Source of the DNA: a virus
Reading direction: 5' to 3' (one strand)
DNA length: 64,000 bases
IMG/VR virus record: IMGVR_UViG_3300019766_000011
Location: 1 to 64,000 of that record
In this document: in pieces, positions 48,884 through 58,642 of the stretch
How positions within the stretch are numbered: position 1 is the first letter of the stretch
How the letters are laid out: each line of letters opens with the position of its first letter
Translations under genes and position numbers: made by a program
Notes under the pieces: model-generated
Told to the model about the DNA's origin: nothing
Database searches by the model: none
What the model saw: only the letters and a program-made list of their open reading frames with translations

Positions 48884-49303
48884 ATGGAAACATATCTACC
48901 AAGTGAAGTAAAAATGTCTTTAGGCACAATACCTATTAAAGGTGTTATGGATGGTACTTTTATTACTATCGAACCTAATGCAGATACATGGAAAAAGAAA
49001 GTAGGTGCTCAAGGCACTGTAGGACGTACACGTATTGAAGATAGTTCATATCGTATCACTATTACGCTAATGGGAAGTTCTGCAACTAATGAAGAACTAA
49101 CTGGTGCTTACCTAGTTGATAAAGCTACAGGTGCTGGACAGCTCCCATTCTCTATGAATGATAATAGTGGTAAGGATAAGTTCTTTGCTACTAACGCATG
49201 GATTGTAGCACTTCCAGCTGTGAGTAAATCTGATGATATTACTCCTGTAGTTTGGATTATCGACTGTGCAGTTGGTGATAACATTATTGGCGGAAACGCT
49301 TAA
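48884..49303 (+). CDS. Tail tube protein (DUF3277-like)
   Basis: 139 residues with YLPSEVKMSLGTIPIKGVMD, GAQGTVGRTRIEDSSYRITI and TLMGSSATNEEL, matching the DUF3277 tube family. Tube proteins stack inside the sheath. Confidence 0.85.
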   Translation: METYLPSEVKMSLGTIPIKGVMDGTFITIEPNADTWKKKVGAQGTVGRTRIEDSSYRITITLMGSSATNEELTGAYLVDKATGAGQLPFSMNDNSGKDKFFATNAWIVALPAVSKSDDITPVVWIIDCAVGDNIIGGNA

Positions 49304-49326
49304 CTTAAACATCTGAGGAGGATGAC

Positions 49327-49788
49327 ATGGCTTTAAAATTACATCAAGGTGAGATCACAGATTCAGAAGGTAACGTAATATCGTATGCCTTTAAAACAAT
49401 GGGATCACGTAAAGGTATCCCAACTAAACTAAAATTAGCTAAACTTATCGGACCAAGTATTACAGGCGCATTTTCAAGTGTCACTACTGACGAAAATGGT
49501 GAAGCTGTTATTAAACCTGAAGACCTTAATAGCATCACAGCTACGATCTTAGAAGCAATCTCGGATGATGAAAGTGCTTTAGATCTAATCGAAACCCTTC
49601 TATCTGGTGTTATAATGGATGGAGTTGAAGTGGATTTCGATGAATACTGGGCAGGTAATTATGGCACCATGTACAAGATGGCATTGATTGTCGCTAAGGC
49701 TAACTTCGGGAGTCTTCTAAGCTTGGTCGGTATCAGCCCTATGCATTCCCAGATTCCAAAGGATCTAGGGGAGCTTACAGCACAATAG
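49327..49788 (+). CDS. Tail assembly chaperone, short form
   Basis: 153 residues located between tube and tape measure genes, the standard position of tail assembly chaperones. Alpha-rich with LDLIETLLSGVIMDG and FDEYWAGNYGTM. The -1 frame is open from inside this gene into the small ORF at 49830, suggesting a frameshifted longer form. Confidence 0.75.
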   Translation: MALKLHQGEITDSEGNVISYAFKTMGSRKGIPTKLKLAKLIGPSITGAFSSVTTDENGEAVIKPEDLNSITATILEAISDDESALDLIETLLSGVIMDGVEVDFDEYWAGNYGTMYKMALIVAKANFGSLLSLVGISPMHSQIPKDLGELTAQ

Positions 49789-49829
49789 TAAGTACTACGG
49801 CCAGTCATTATAATATTAACTGGCCTATA

Positions 49830-49976
49830 ATGCGTTTAGTGTACGATCAAAGCTTAAATTATACAGCAGATTACTTATACGATGAATGCGATATACATGA
49901 TATTGAAGAGTTAATCGAATATCAAGATCTGCTGGCTGATATGAATAAAGCAGATGAAATAGATAATGAAAGGTAA
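49830..49976 (+). CDS. Frameshift extension of the tail assembly chaperone (or 48-aa ORF)
   Basis: From ATG 49830 the frame encodes MRLVYDQSLNYTADYLYDEC and a helical acidic end to TAA 49974-49976. The same frame is open upstream to about 49749, inside the previous gene, where it reads on through SHYNINWPI. No ribosome site precedes the ATG, so expression by -1 frameshifting is likely, as in lambda G-GT. Confidence 0.6.
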   Translation: MRLVYDQSLNYTADYLYDECDIHDIEELIEYQDLLADMNKADEIDNER

Positions 49977-49981
49977 TTAAT

Positions 49982-51655
49982 ATGGCTACACAGAGTATCA
50001 AGGTAGCAGATATCTTTGCACAATTTGGTTTTAAAATTGATAAGACCTCCATGCAAAGTGTTAACAATGCTATCCAATCTGGTGGTGCTAATATGGGCAC
50101 CTATACTAACAAGATAAAAAGAAACCGTAGTGCAATGCAGGGTTTAGTTAACACCATGCGAGATTACAAAGGTATCTTAATTGCAGTTGGTGGTTTACAG
50201 TTAGGCCAGTCCCTTGTTAGGGCAACTCGTGATGCTCAGTCCATGGATAATGCCTTGTTAGCAGCCTCCGGATCTCAGGAGGCTTATGCTACGAACAATG
50301 AATTTTTACAAGGTACAGTCGATAGATTGGGGCTTTCATTAAGAGAAACAGCTAACGATTATACTTTGATGACTGCATCAGCTGATGGACTATTTGATGC
50401 CAATAATAAAATAGCGAATCAGAAAGAAATTGATAAAGTATTTCTATCTGTAGCAGAAGCTTCAACTGTTTTAGGTTTAAGTGCAGACAAAACCCATGGA
50501 ACACTTCTCGCACTTACCCAGATAATGAGTAAAGGGAAAGTACAGTCAGAAGAATTACGTGGTCAGCTGGGTGAACGGTTACCCGGTGCTTATAGAATAG
50601 CAGCCGAGGCAATGGGTTTAACTACTGCTGAATTAAACAAACAACTAGAATTAGGTAATATCTCTTCTAAAGAGTTCCTACCAAAGTTTGCTGATAGGTT
50701 AAGGGAAACTTTCACCAATGCAGATGTGATACGTGGATCTAGGTCTTTAAATGCAAATATTAATAGATTAAATACTACGTTCTTTAGAGCTGGTAAAGAA
50801 TTAGGTGAAGGTGGTTTTAATAAAGGGTTAACACTTCTTCTTATTAATATATCTAAATTACTAGATAGACTAACCCCTGTATTCTACGCATTAGGACGTG
50901 GACTAGAATTCTTAATGGTTCCTTTTAGGGTACTATTTAGAATGCTTGAAGGTGTTGCAGCGGTCTTCGAGTGGAGTACCACAGCAGGTCTAGGACTTGT
51001 AATGGCTATAGGCGGTATAGTAACAGCTGTAATTGGGGCTGGACCTGTTCTAGCGGGCTTAGGTGCTATTCTAGCTCTGCTAACATCCCCTATAACAATT
51101 GCTATTGGATTATTCACAGCTATAGGTATTGCAATAGATGAAATGTGGACCTACTTTCAAGGTGGTGAGACAATACTAGGTGAGTTTGAATGGTTCCGTG
51201 ATCTAATGGATATGTTTAAAGAGATTCCACAACTTATAGAAGATGCAAAGAAAGCTGTTGACGATTTCTTTAGTTTGAAAACTGTTGATAAGGTGAATGA
51301 TGCTTTACTTGATGCGGGAGATTTACTTCAGGAAAAAGCTGATGAATACTTAGGTGATGCAACGGATGTAATCTCTGTAATGTGGTCAGGACTTAAAAGT
51401 GATATGTCTGATATGTTCGGAACTCCCTCACAGGTTGTAACTTCTAAAGATTCTACTGTACGTCCAATAGATAGAGTAAGTGCCACCACATCAAGTAATA
51501 AGACTAATATTGATTCCTCTACTACTATCGACAAAGTTGAAATAAATCTTAAGAGTGATCTAGATAAAGATGTGATACAGAGTGAAGTGACAAAAGGTAT
51601 TAATTCTTATACTCAAAATAAAACTACTCTTAAAATGAAACCTACGGAGGGTTAA
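49982..51655 (+). CDS. Tape measure protein
   Basis: 557 residues with LVRATRDAQSMDNALLAASG, QIMSKGKVQSEELRGQLGER and MGLTTAELNKQLELG, the conserved tape-measure core, followed by hydrophobic helices (about 300-380) and a polar C-terminus. The short length implies a short tail. Confidence 0.9.
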   Translation: MATQSIKVADIFAQFGFKIDKTSMQSVNNAIQSGGANMGTYTNKIKRNRSAMQGLVNTMRDYKGILIAVGGLQLGQSLVRATRDAQSMDNALLAASGSQEAYATNNEFLQGTVDRLGLSLRETANDYTLMTASADGLFDANNKIANQKEIDKVFLSVAEASTVLGLSADKTHGTLLALTQIMSKGKVQSEELRGQLGERLPGAYRIAAEAMGLTTAELNKQLELGNISSKEFLPKFADRLRETFTNADVIRGSRSLNANINRLNTTFFRAGKELGEGGFNKGLTLLLINISKLLDRLTPVFYALGRGLEFLMVPFRVLFRMLEGVAAVFEWSTTAGLGLVMAIGGIVTAVIGAGPVLAGLGAILALLTSPITIAIGLFTAIGIAIDEMWTYFQGGETILGEFEWFRDLMDMFKEIPQLIEDAKKAVDDFFSLKTVDKVNDALLDAGDLLQEKADEYLGDATDVISVMWSGLKSDMSDMFGTPSQVVTSKDSTVRPIDRVSATTSSNKTNIDSSTTIDKVEINLKSDLDKDVIQSEVTKGINSYTQNKTTLKMKPTEG

Positions 51656-51657
51656 TT

Positions 51658-52383
51658 ATGCCATTAGGATTAGTACAAGCTGCTAGTGGTGTAGCATCAC
51701 GACTAGGACTTTATAACGATAAATCTTCCCAACCTGAGAAGTACCTTACATTTAGATTTCAAGAACTAGAGAATGGTACTTTTAAGGATGATGAAGCTTT
51801 ATACGTAACATTAGATGTTGTAGATGAAATCAATATAAAGATGCCAACTAGGATTTCAAAGAAACCAACATCTGAAGGTCGTAAAACCGATAATATCCAC
51901 AACGACCCTATAGAGGTTCACTTTAGAGGCTTTATTTCTAATGCATCCATCAATCTTTTAGATACTAATAAGATAGGATCTAGGATTACTTCAATACTAG
52001 CAAGTAGTGTAGGACTCTCACCTCTAGCAGCTGGATTAGCAGCAGAGGCAGCTATGGCTACCATAGTAACAGATAAAGCCTCAGATAAAGCTTATGATTT
52101 GATTAAACAGATTAGGAATAAACGAGGACTTGTATCTATCTCAACAAGTCTAGAAACTTTCTCAGGGATGGTCTTCGAGTCAATTGATATTCCTATAAAT
52201 TACGATGTAGGTGATTCTCTATACATTGAAGCAAGAGCTATTAAGCTTCCTATTGTATCTTCCAAAACTATTGCAAGTACTTTTATGGATCTTGAAGATA
52301 ATAGTGGTGGTGCATCAACTACCGACCTTGGAAATCAATCAATGAAGACAACTGATTCATCCATTTTAAAATCTTTATTTTAA
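51658..52383 (+). CDS. Baseplate/distal tail protein
   Basis: 241 residues, beta-rich ends around a small hydrophobic helix (LSPLAAGLAAEAAMATIV). Three bases after the tape measure. Position fits a hub or Dit-like baseplate component. No strong motif. Confidence 0.6.
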   Translation: MPLGLVQAASGVASRLGLYNDKSSQPEKYLTFRFQELENGTFKDDEALYVTLDVVDEINIKMPTRISKKPTSEGRKTDNIHNDPIEVHFRGFISNASINLLDTNKIGSRITSILASSVGLSPLAAGLAAEAAMATIVTDKASDKAYDLIKQIRNKRGLVSISTSLETFSGMVFESIDIPINYDVGDSLYIEARAIKLPIVSSKTIASTFMDLEDNSGGASTTDLGNQSMKTTDSSILKSLF

Positions 52384-52392
52384 GGAGTACTT

Positions 52393-52752
52393 ATGCAACA
52401 AGTTCCAATTAAAGAAGGTACTCAAGATTTTATACAAACCTTACAACTGGATGATGGTATTAAAACCTTACCTATTCGTTTAAGGTTACGGTGGAGTAGT
52501 AGACTAGGAGAAAATGGCTTAGGTATGTGGGTGTTATCCTTTTACAAATCAAACGGTGAGCCTCTTATCACAGGAATTCCATTGGTTGTAGGTTTGGATA
52601 TAACAGGCAGATTTGGTAGGGATGAATTAGGAACAGGTCATTTGGTTTGTGTACATGTTGATGGTTTGGTTGAAGTAGGTTTTAATGATTTAACAAATGG
52701 TAAGGCTAGTCTTTATTATTTAACGGATGCTGAATATGACGCTATTACTTAA
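52393..52752 (+). CDS. Baseplate plug-like protein, 119 aa
   Basis: LRLRWSSRLGENGLGMWVLS, EPLITGIPLVVGLDI and ELGTGHLV follow the pattern of small baseplate plug proteins found before the hub gene in contractile phages. Confidence 0.68.
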   Translation: MQQVPIKEGTQDFIQTLQLDDGIKTLPIRLRLRWSSRLGENGLGMWVLSFYKSNGEPLITGIPLVVGLDITGRFGRDELGTGHLVCVHVDGLVEVGFNDLTNGKASLYYLTDAEYDAIT

Positions 52753-53665
52753 TCATTCTTACCAACTACTAATTGGAAGTAATAATACTTCTTACCAAAC
52801 TATTGAATTAACAGAACATGATGTTCATTTTGAGATTGTAAAGGATACAGCAGCAGGATCTACAGCTAAGTTTAAAATATTTAATTTAGATCCATCTGAT
52901 TATGACTTAATTGAATCATACGGGGAGAATGTATCTGTTATATTCCTAGCTGGGTACTTAACAGATACAACTTCTGAGATTTTTACTGGTAACGCTAATC
53001 TTATTTTCAATACTACGGAGAATGAAGATCACGTTATTAATATACATGCAGACTCTTCAGAAACCTTAATGTTAGATGCTTACTCCCAAATAACAATTCC
53101 AAGTGAAGGCAGTAATAAAGCAACAAGAAGGAAGGCTATTAAGGCACTTGCAAATGATCTACAAAAGATAGCTAGACTTAATAATGATTATATTAATCTG
53201 TCCGTACAAGATAGTAACCTACAAGGACTATTTATGGATGATACCTTTGAATCCGGTTTTTCTTGGATGGGTCCTACAGCTGCTGGACTAGATTGGCTTT
53301 GTAACTCAGTAGGGTACGACTGGTTTATTGATCAAGGTGAGTTTTATGTAAAACCTAAATCATTTAGTAAGGCTACAACTTCTGGATCTTTCAGTGGAAG
53401 TGTTATTTATCAATTAAGTGCTGATTCTGGTCTTTATAGTATTGAGAAAAAAGTAGGTAAAGCTTCTGAAGGGCTAAAACTAACAGCTAGGTGTGCATTA
53501 CTTAATAAGGTTTCAGTAGGTGATAAAGTCGAAGTAATAGATGAGTTAGCTAATGGTACTTTTAAGATTGATAAAATTAAAACATCTGGTCAATTTATTG
53601 GTGACCTTTGGGATACTGAACTAGAACTATCAACTGAAGCCTCAGAAAAGGCTAAGTCACTTTAA
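52727..53665 (+). CDS. Baseplate hub protein (gpD/gp44-like)
   Basis: 312 residues. HFEIVKDTAAGSTAKFKIFN, a nested-strand domain, LDWLCNSVGYDWFIDQGEFY and GDKVEVIDELANGTFKIDKI are typical of hub proteins that form the trimer above the spike. The start overlaps the plug gene; ATG 52736 (MTLLLNHSY) may be the real one. Confidence 0.78.
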   Translation: MLNMTLLLNHSYQLLIGSNNTSYQTIELTEHDVHFEIVKDTAAGSTAKFKIFNLDPSDYDLIESYGENVSVIFLAGYLTDTTSEIFTGNANLIFNTTENEDHVINIHADSSETLMLDAYSQITIPSEGSNKATRRKAIKALANDLQKIARLNNDYINLSVQDSNLQGLFMDDTFESGFSWMGPTAAGLDWLCNSVGYDWFIDQGEFYVKPKSFSKATTSGSFSGSVIYQLSADSGLYSIEKKVGKASEGLKLTARCALLNKVSVGDKVEVIDELANGTFKIDKIKTSGQFIGDLWDTELELSTEASEKAKSL

Positions 53666-53676
53666 AAGGAGGGATT

Positions 53677-54351
53677 ATGGAAAGTATTAATCAACCATCT
53701 GAGCAGGAATTGTTTGAAAATAATGTAACTTTTATGTTACAAGCTGTACGAACAGGTATACCCGGTAAAATAGTAAAAACAGATGGACAGAAAGCTACCG
53801 TAATCCCAACTGTTAAAAGGTTGTTTAAAGGTAAACCTATAGATCCGGTAGCTATCCCAAATGTACCTATTTGGAGATTAGGGACAAAGACAGCAAGGGT
53901 AACCGTACCTCTTAATAAGCAAGGTGGTGATTTTTGTTTAATCATGTTTGCTGAACGTCCTATAGATACATGGGCAGCAGGGGATGGCTCTCCCAAGGCC
54001 CCTAAAGACGGCGGACACCATGATACTCGTGGAGCTTGGTGTTTGGTAGGGTTAGAACCCTTTACAGCTGCTGCTGTCGATACAGAGAACCTTGTGGTTG
54101 AAATGAATAGAGATAAGCCTGCTAACTATTGTTCTATGACTTTAGCACCAACGGGTGTAATTAAGATGGTATCTCCAAAAGAGATTATTTTAGATACACC
54201 AGTCGTTAAATGCACAGGTAATATAGAGGCAGCTCAAGAAGTCCAAGATAAGGTTGGTACGCTAGACAGGCTTCGTCAGAATTATAATACAGCTACATAC
54301 ATTGGCAACCTAGGAGCACCAACTTCTATAACTAACAAGGTTGATTCATAA
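53677..54351 (+). CDS. Baseplate spike protein (Gp138/gpV-like)
   Basis: 224 residues. An OB-fold region (GIPGKIVKTDGQKATVIPTV, PIWRLGTKTARVTVPL, GDFCLIMFAERPID) is followed by a repetitive beta end, fitting the membrane-piercing spike. Confidence 0.82.
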   Translation: MESINQPSEQELFENNVTFMLQAVRTGIPGKIVKTDGQKATVIPTVKRLFKGKPIDPVAIPNVPIWRLGTKTARVTVPLNKQGGDFCLIMFAERPIDTWAAGDGSPKAPKDGGHHDTRGAWCLVGLEPFTAAAVDTENLVVEMNRDKPANYCSMTLAPTGVIKMVSPKEIILDTPVVKCTGNIEAAQEVQDKVGTLDRLRQNYNTATYIGNLGAPTSITNKVDS

Positions 54352-54869
54352 TGGCATTAGATTCTACAACTTACGGAACAGCTTGTAATAATCTTTTAGC
54401 CACACAAGTAACTGATCCTACATCCCTTGATCTTAAATCACCTACAGAGATGGCAGAACTATTTGCAGCTGAGTATGATAAATATGCTAAAGGTGGAACA
54501 CTTCTAGGTGCCGATTTAACTAAAGGTGGTGATATTACTATATTAGAAGCTGGCTTCATATCTGATAATACAACTGCAATGTCAACTAAAATAGCTACTG
54601 CAATTTGCGGATACTGGGCATCTGCTACTACAGTATCTGAGACTCCCGAACATGGTGGTACTTCTGTAGTTTCTGTTGAGATACAAGCAATTACTGTTTT
54701 AGCAGCTATGATAGCTGCGGTTACCGATACTATCACAAATGTTGCAGGAGATGGTTGGATTGATCTCTTTAAAAATACTGAGGAAGTGGTTAAAACAATC
54801 CCTTGTATAATTACCGAGTTAGTAGGAGCACCACCAGTTTCTACAACTTTCCCTGAAAGTATTACATAG
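54351..54869 (+). CDS. Baseplate-region hypothetical protein, 172 aa
   Basis: Ala/Thr-rich helical protein with PTEMAELFAAEYDKYAKGG and a hydrophobic stretch (VEIQAITVLAAMIAAVTDTI). One-base overlap with the spike gene (TAATG). Similar proteins occur at this position in other phages; role unknown. Confidence 0.62.
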   Translation: MALDSTTYGTACNNLLATQVTDPTSLDLKSPTEMAELFAAEYDKYAKGGTLLGADLTKGGDITILEAGFISDNTTAMSTKIATAICGYWASATTVSETPEHGGTSVVSVEIQAITVLAAMIAAVTDTITNVAGDGWIDLFKNTEEVVKTIPCIITELVGAPPVSTTFPESIT

Positions 54870-54878
54870 GAGTTACTT

Positions 54879-55208
54879 ATGGATTTCAGAATAGATCCCG
54901 CTACTGGGGATATCGACTTATTTGGAAGTTATGTTTCAGGAGTTGAACGAGCAGCACAAAGAATAGATTTCCTCGTTAATACAATGAGGGGCGAGTGGTT
55001 TTATGATAGAACAAGTGGAATACCTTATTTCCAAGAGATACTTGGTAAAAAGAAATCTAAAGAAACAATAGATGCACTATTTATAGAAGCACTTTTAAAC
55101 GAGAACTACGTGGAGTCAGTTACTTCCTTTAGTTCAGAAATTATTGATAGAACATACATCCCCACTTTTACAATTAAAACTGTAGAAGGGGTTGTATCAA
55201 AAATTTAA
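54879..55208 (+). CDS. Baseplate wedge protein (gp25/gpW-like)
   Basis: 109 residues with RAAQRIDFLVNTMRGEWFYD and GIPYFQEILGK, the signature of gp25-type wedge proteins that start sheath assembly. Confidence 0.85.
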   Translation: MDFRIDPATGDIDLFGSYVSGVERAAQRIDFLVNTMRGEWFYDRTSGIPYFQEILGKKKSKETIDALFIEALLNENYVESVTSFSSEIIDRTYIPTFTIKTVEGVVSKI

Positions 55209-55217
55209 GGAAATAAT

Positions 55218-56696
55218 ATGGCTGGCTTAACCGATAATGGTTTTGAAGTAAAAACCGTAGAAGAAATTGTAGAGTCAATGAATGAAGACTACAAATTAAA
55301 ATTTGGTGAAAACTTTGATGTTAATCGAGATGTAATTGGTCAACACTCTGCACAAACATCAAGTGAGTTAGCATTAGCTTGGGAAGCTATTGGTGGTATC
55401 TATGCTATGCTAGATCCTGATACAAATAGTGGTGTAATGCAAGATTTTACTGCAAGTTTAATTGGTACTAACCGTTTATCAGGACAGCCTGCCACGCTTC
55501 CTAAAGTTTTAATTAAAGGTACTGATGGAGCTTCAGCTTCAACTACTAACCTAATTGTTTCTTATAACTCGGAACAGTACGCACCTTCTTCTCCTCTTAT
55601 TATTGACTCTAATGACTCTTACTGGTGGAAGATAGCTGTAACAGGATCAACTACTGTAACTAATATTATTTTTACATCTACTAATTCATCTCAAGATATC
55701 ACAGTAGGACTACTACTTTCTGATACTGAAGAAGAGATTGCTGATAAAGTTGTAAACTCTTTTAATGCAGCTCAGACAATTGGACTTAAAGATGTATTCT
55801 TTGCGGAGAAAGTGTTAGAAGGTTCTACTTGGACAATTGGAATACGCCTTCTACTTGAAGATGCAAATGCAGAAGTAGTCACTGAAACCACCTCCGGACC
55901 TTTTACCTTTGAAGAGTATGGCACTGTATCACGCATGATCTCAATTTTAGAATCAGCAATTACGGTCCCACTTTTAACAACTTTGCAGATAGATTTACCA
56001 CCTAGTAATATTACAGGTGCTTTTAATATTGATGCAGGACAAGCAGGACGTAAAACTGAAACAGCAGCAGAATTAAGAGTAAGACGTAAGAACTCTTTCA
56101 GTATATCAGGTGGTGGATCTTTAGCAGCTATCATTGGGAGAGTTGGTGATGTTACAGGTGTTACAAATGTATCAGGTCTTCAGAATGTAACTAAAGTAAC
56201 AGATTCTAATGGTTTACCAGCTTCAAGCTACCAGATTATAGTTTCAGGAACAGCTACTGATCTTGATATTGGTGAAGCTATACTAGATGCAGGACCAGCA
56301 GGTATTGAAACACATGGTGATGAATCAATTATCATAACAGACGAATCAGGTAATCCTGTTCCAGTTTATTTCTCAAGAACAGAAATTGCGTATATCTCTG
56401 TTAAAGTGGTTTATACTTTATTTGATGAAGGTACTACTTCTGATGTAGTAGTTGATGAAATCAAGAACGCTATCTTATTAGCAGCAGAGAAACGATCCGG
56501 TGGAGGTATTGATTTACTCCCTGATGTATACTCAGGAACCGTAATGGCGAATGTTGAAGGTCTAGAATCTGCAACAGTTACTTTTAATGTTAGTGATGTT
56601 ATAGAAACTAATCCAGTATTCACTTCAGGTAGACAAGTAATTACAAACCTTCAAATTCCTGAATTTAATGCAGATAGAATACAGGTAACTTTATAA
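55218..56696 (+). CDS. Baseplate J-like protein
   Basis: 492 residues with GLTDNGFEVKTVEEIVESMN, DVNRDVIGQHSAQTSSELAL, ETAAELRVRRKNSFSISGGG and a C-terminal ISVKVVYTLFDEG domain, a clear Baseplate_J (gpJ) pattern. It bridges wedge and tail fiber. Confidence 0.92.
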   Translation: MAGLTDNGFEVKTVEEIVESMNEDYKLKFGENFDVNRDVIGQHSAQTSSELALAWEAIGGIYAMLDPDTNSGVMQDFTASLIGTNRLSGQPATLPKVLIKGTDGASASTTNLIVSYNSEQYAPSSPLIIDSNDSYWWKIAVTGSTTVTNIIFTSTNSSQDITVGLLLSDTEEEIADKVVNSFNAAQTIGLKDVFFAEKVLEGSTWTIGIRLLLEDANAEVVTETTSGPFTFEEYGTVSRMISILESAITVPLLTTLQIDLPPSNITGAFNIDAGQAGRKTETAAELRVRRKNSFSISGGGSLAAIIGRVGDVTGVTNVSGLQNVTKVTDSNGLPASSYQIIVSGTATDLDIGEAILDAGPAGIETHGDESIIITDESGNPVPVYFSRTEIAYISVKVVYTLFDEGTTSDVVVDEIKNAILLAAEKRSGGGIDLLPDVYSGTVMANVEGLESATVTFNVSDVIETNPVFTSGRQVITNLQIPEFNADRIQVTL

Positions 56697-57610
56697 TGAA
56701 TATTAGAGATTCAGTAACTAAAGGGTTAGGTAGATCTCTTTCAATTGTAAAAAACAAACCTAACTTTAAAGCTCTTCAAGAGGTATCTCTCAAACAAGTG
56801 AAAGAGCTTGAAGATGCTATTTTTGATTTGATAGATCACTTAAGCATAAATGAAGCAACAGGTGATCTTCTTAATAAGATTGGGGCAATGGTTGGTGCTT
56901 ACCGTAATGGTCGTTCTGATCCTGATTTCAGAGATGAAATATTTCTAAATATTGCAATCAACACATCGGATGGAACTCACAACAAGTTAATTAATATTAT
57001 TAGATTGTTAACCAAATCAACCAACGTGAATATCCAAAGAGATTTCCCAGCAGGTCTTATTATTACTGTTGATGGAGCTAACGTAACACCAACTATGGCA
57101 TCTAAGATACAAAGGGCTGTTGCAGCAGGTGTAAGCCTAACTCTTAATGGTACTAATGGTAAGAACCCTCTGGGGCTTGTATCAGGAAGTACAGGTCAGA
57201 ACGGGGTTACGGGTGCTAAAGGTTTATATGATGATGGTTTGGATTTAGAAGAGGCTGGTTACCTTGTAGATGGTTTCCCTAATACCGGAATTAACTCACC
57301 TACCCTAGAGGGATATGTTAATGCAGCGGAGACTTACGCCACACCTCAATTAACAGCAGATGCTATAGTTGAAGTTTATAATAATCCCTCACAGTATACA
57401 CCTATTTTTAATGCAAGGTTAGCTGTTGTAATTGCTGCATTCAATCCAACGGATGCTGTAGATTACCAAACTATTGCATTTAATTATTTGTTACTTTGGG
57501 GACTACAGGGCGAAACTGAAGAAGACTTCAATAAAGCTAAACCTGTTATCGACAGTCTACCAACATCCCTAGATAAAATTAGATATTTAACCTTACTAGG
57601 GGTTTACTAA
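56696..57610 (+). CDS. Baseplate/tail protein (DUF2612-like, gpI position)
   Basis: 304 residues. The first 150 (ELEDAIFDLIDHLSINEATG, LLNKIGAMVGAYRNGRSD, FRDEIFLNIAINTSDGT) match DUF2612, the gpI-like protein after gpJ. The C-terminal half is less recognisable. TAATG overlap with gpJ. Confidence 0.8.
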   Translation: MNIRDSVTKGLGRSLSIVKNKPNFKALQEVSLKQVKELEDAIFDLIDHLSINEATGDLLNKIGAMVGAYRNGRSDPDFRDEIFLNIAINTSDGTHNKLINIIRLLTKSTNVNIQRDFPAGLIITVDGANVTPTMASKIQRAVAAGVSLTLNGTNGKNPLGLVSGSTGQNGVTGAKGLYDDGLDLEEAGYLVDGFPNTGINSPTLEGYVNAAETYATPQLTADAIVEVYNNPSQYTPIFNARLAVVIAAFNPTDAVDYQTIAFNYLLLWGLQGETEEDFNKAKPVIDSLPTSLDKIRYLTLLGVY

Positions 57611-57619
57611 GGAGAAATT

Positions 57620-58618
57620 ATGGCTAAGCCAGCTACTACTTTTACGTTTGCTACTAACACTGTAAACAACGGAACTTTTAATACACCCAACAAGAAAGCA
57701 CCATCAGCTACTAAACTAGAAGATGGTTTTCTTGTTGAAACATTACATCGTGGAGAATTAAACTATTTATTTAATCAAATAGGTGAGTGGATAACTTACC
57801 TTGCAGATGATGTAAATGGAGAGAAAATTGAGTTCGGAACTTCTAAGGTTGAGATACCTGTTATTGATGGGGATATTCTAAGTACTCGTAACAATGTACT
57901 AAAACAACGTATCACATCTAATACAACTGATTTTCTAAATGATATTAGAACAGAAAGTATTTCAGGTGATAATCATTTCTCAGTTAATAAAGAGACAGGT
58001 GAGATAACGGCACCATTACTAACTGGTAACGCTGGAACTGCTACTAAGCTTGAGACTGCCAGAACTATTGAACTTACAGGTGATGTTACAGGGTCTGCAA
58101 ATTTTGATGGTACATCTAATATAGATATTTCAGCAACTGTGAATGGGAACTTACACGAACATGATGCAGCAAAAATAACGACAGGTACTTTGAGTAATGC
58201 TCGACTAAATAAAGCTTCTTCTAGCACACAGGGTATTCTAAAAGTAAGTAACTCACTTAGTAGTACCAGTTCTTTGGATGCCTTATCTTCCTCAGGTGGT
58301 AAGAATTTGCAAGATCAAATTAGCTCACTACTTTCTTCACATACAACTATCTGGACAGGTAATCAAGTATATCTTGATATGAATTCATTACCCGGAGGTT
58401 GGCCGGGTGATGGATTCTACTTAGCAAATGGTACACTTATGTATTTAATTCAAAATCAAACAAATAGTGTAGTCTCGAGTGGTGGTGCGGGTGGAGGAGT
58501 TATGAGTATTACAAAACTTCTTAAAAATTCAAGTAATGTTATATTTTTCCGAACCTACTACGATGACGGAACTGGATATGTCGATATTAATATTACAAGT
58601 TTGATTAAGGTAGGTTGA
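57620..58618 (+). CDS. Tail fiber protein
   Basis: 332 residues. TGNAGTATKLETARTIELTG and DVTGSANFDGTSNIDISATV are classic tail-fiber shaft repeats, followed by a Ser-rich part and a Gly-rich distal domain, probably for receptor binding. Confidence 0.85.
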   Translation: MAKPATTFTFATNTVNNGTFNTPNKKAPSATKLEDGFLVETLHRGELNYLFNQIGEWITYLADDVNGEKIEFGTSKVEIPVIDGDILSTRNNVLKQRITSNTTDFLNDIRTESISGDNHFSVNKETGEITAPLLTGNAGTATKLETARTIELTGDVTGSANFDGTSNIDISATVNGNLHEHDAAKITTGTLSNARLNKASSSTQGILKVSNSLSSTSSLDALSSSGGKNLQDQISSLLSSHTTIWTGNQVYLDMNSLPGGWPGDGFYLANGTLMYLIQNQTNSVVSSGGAGGGVMSITKLLKNSSNVIFFRTYYDDGTGYVDINITSLIKVG

Positions 58619-58642
58619 CACTACTAAGGAGAATTCCACAGG

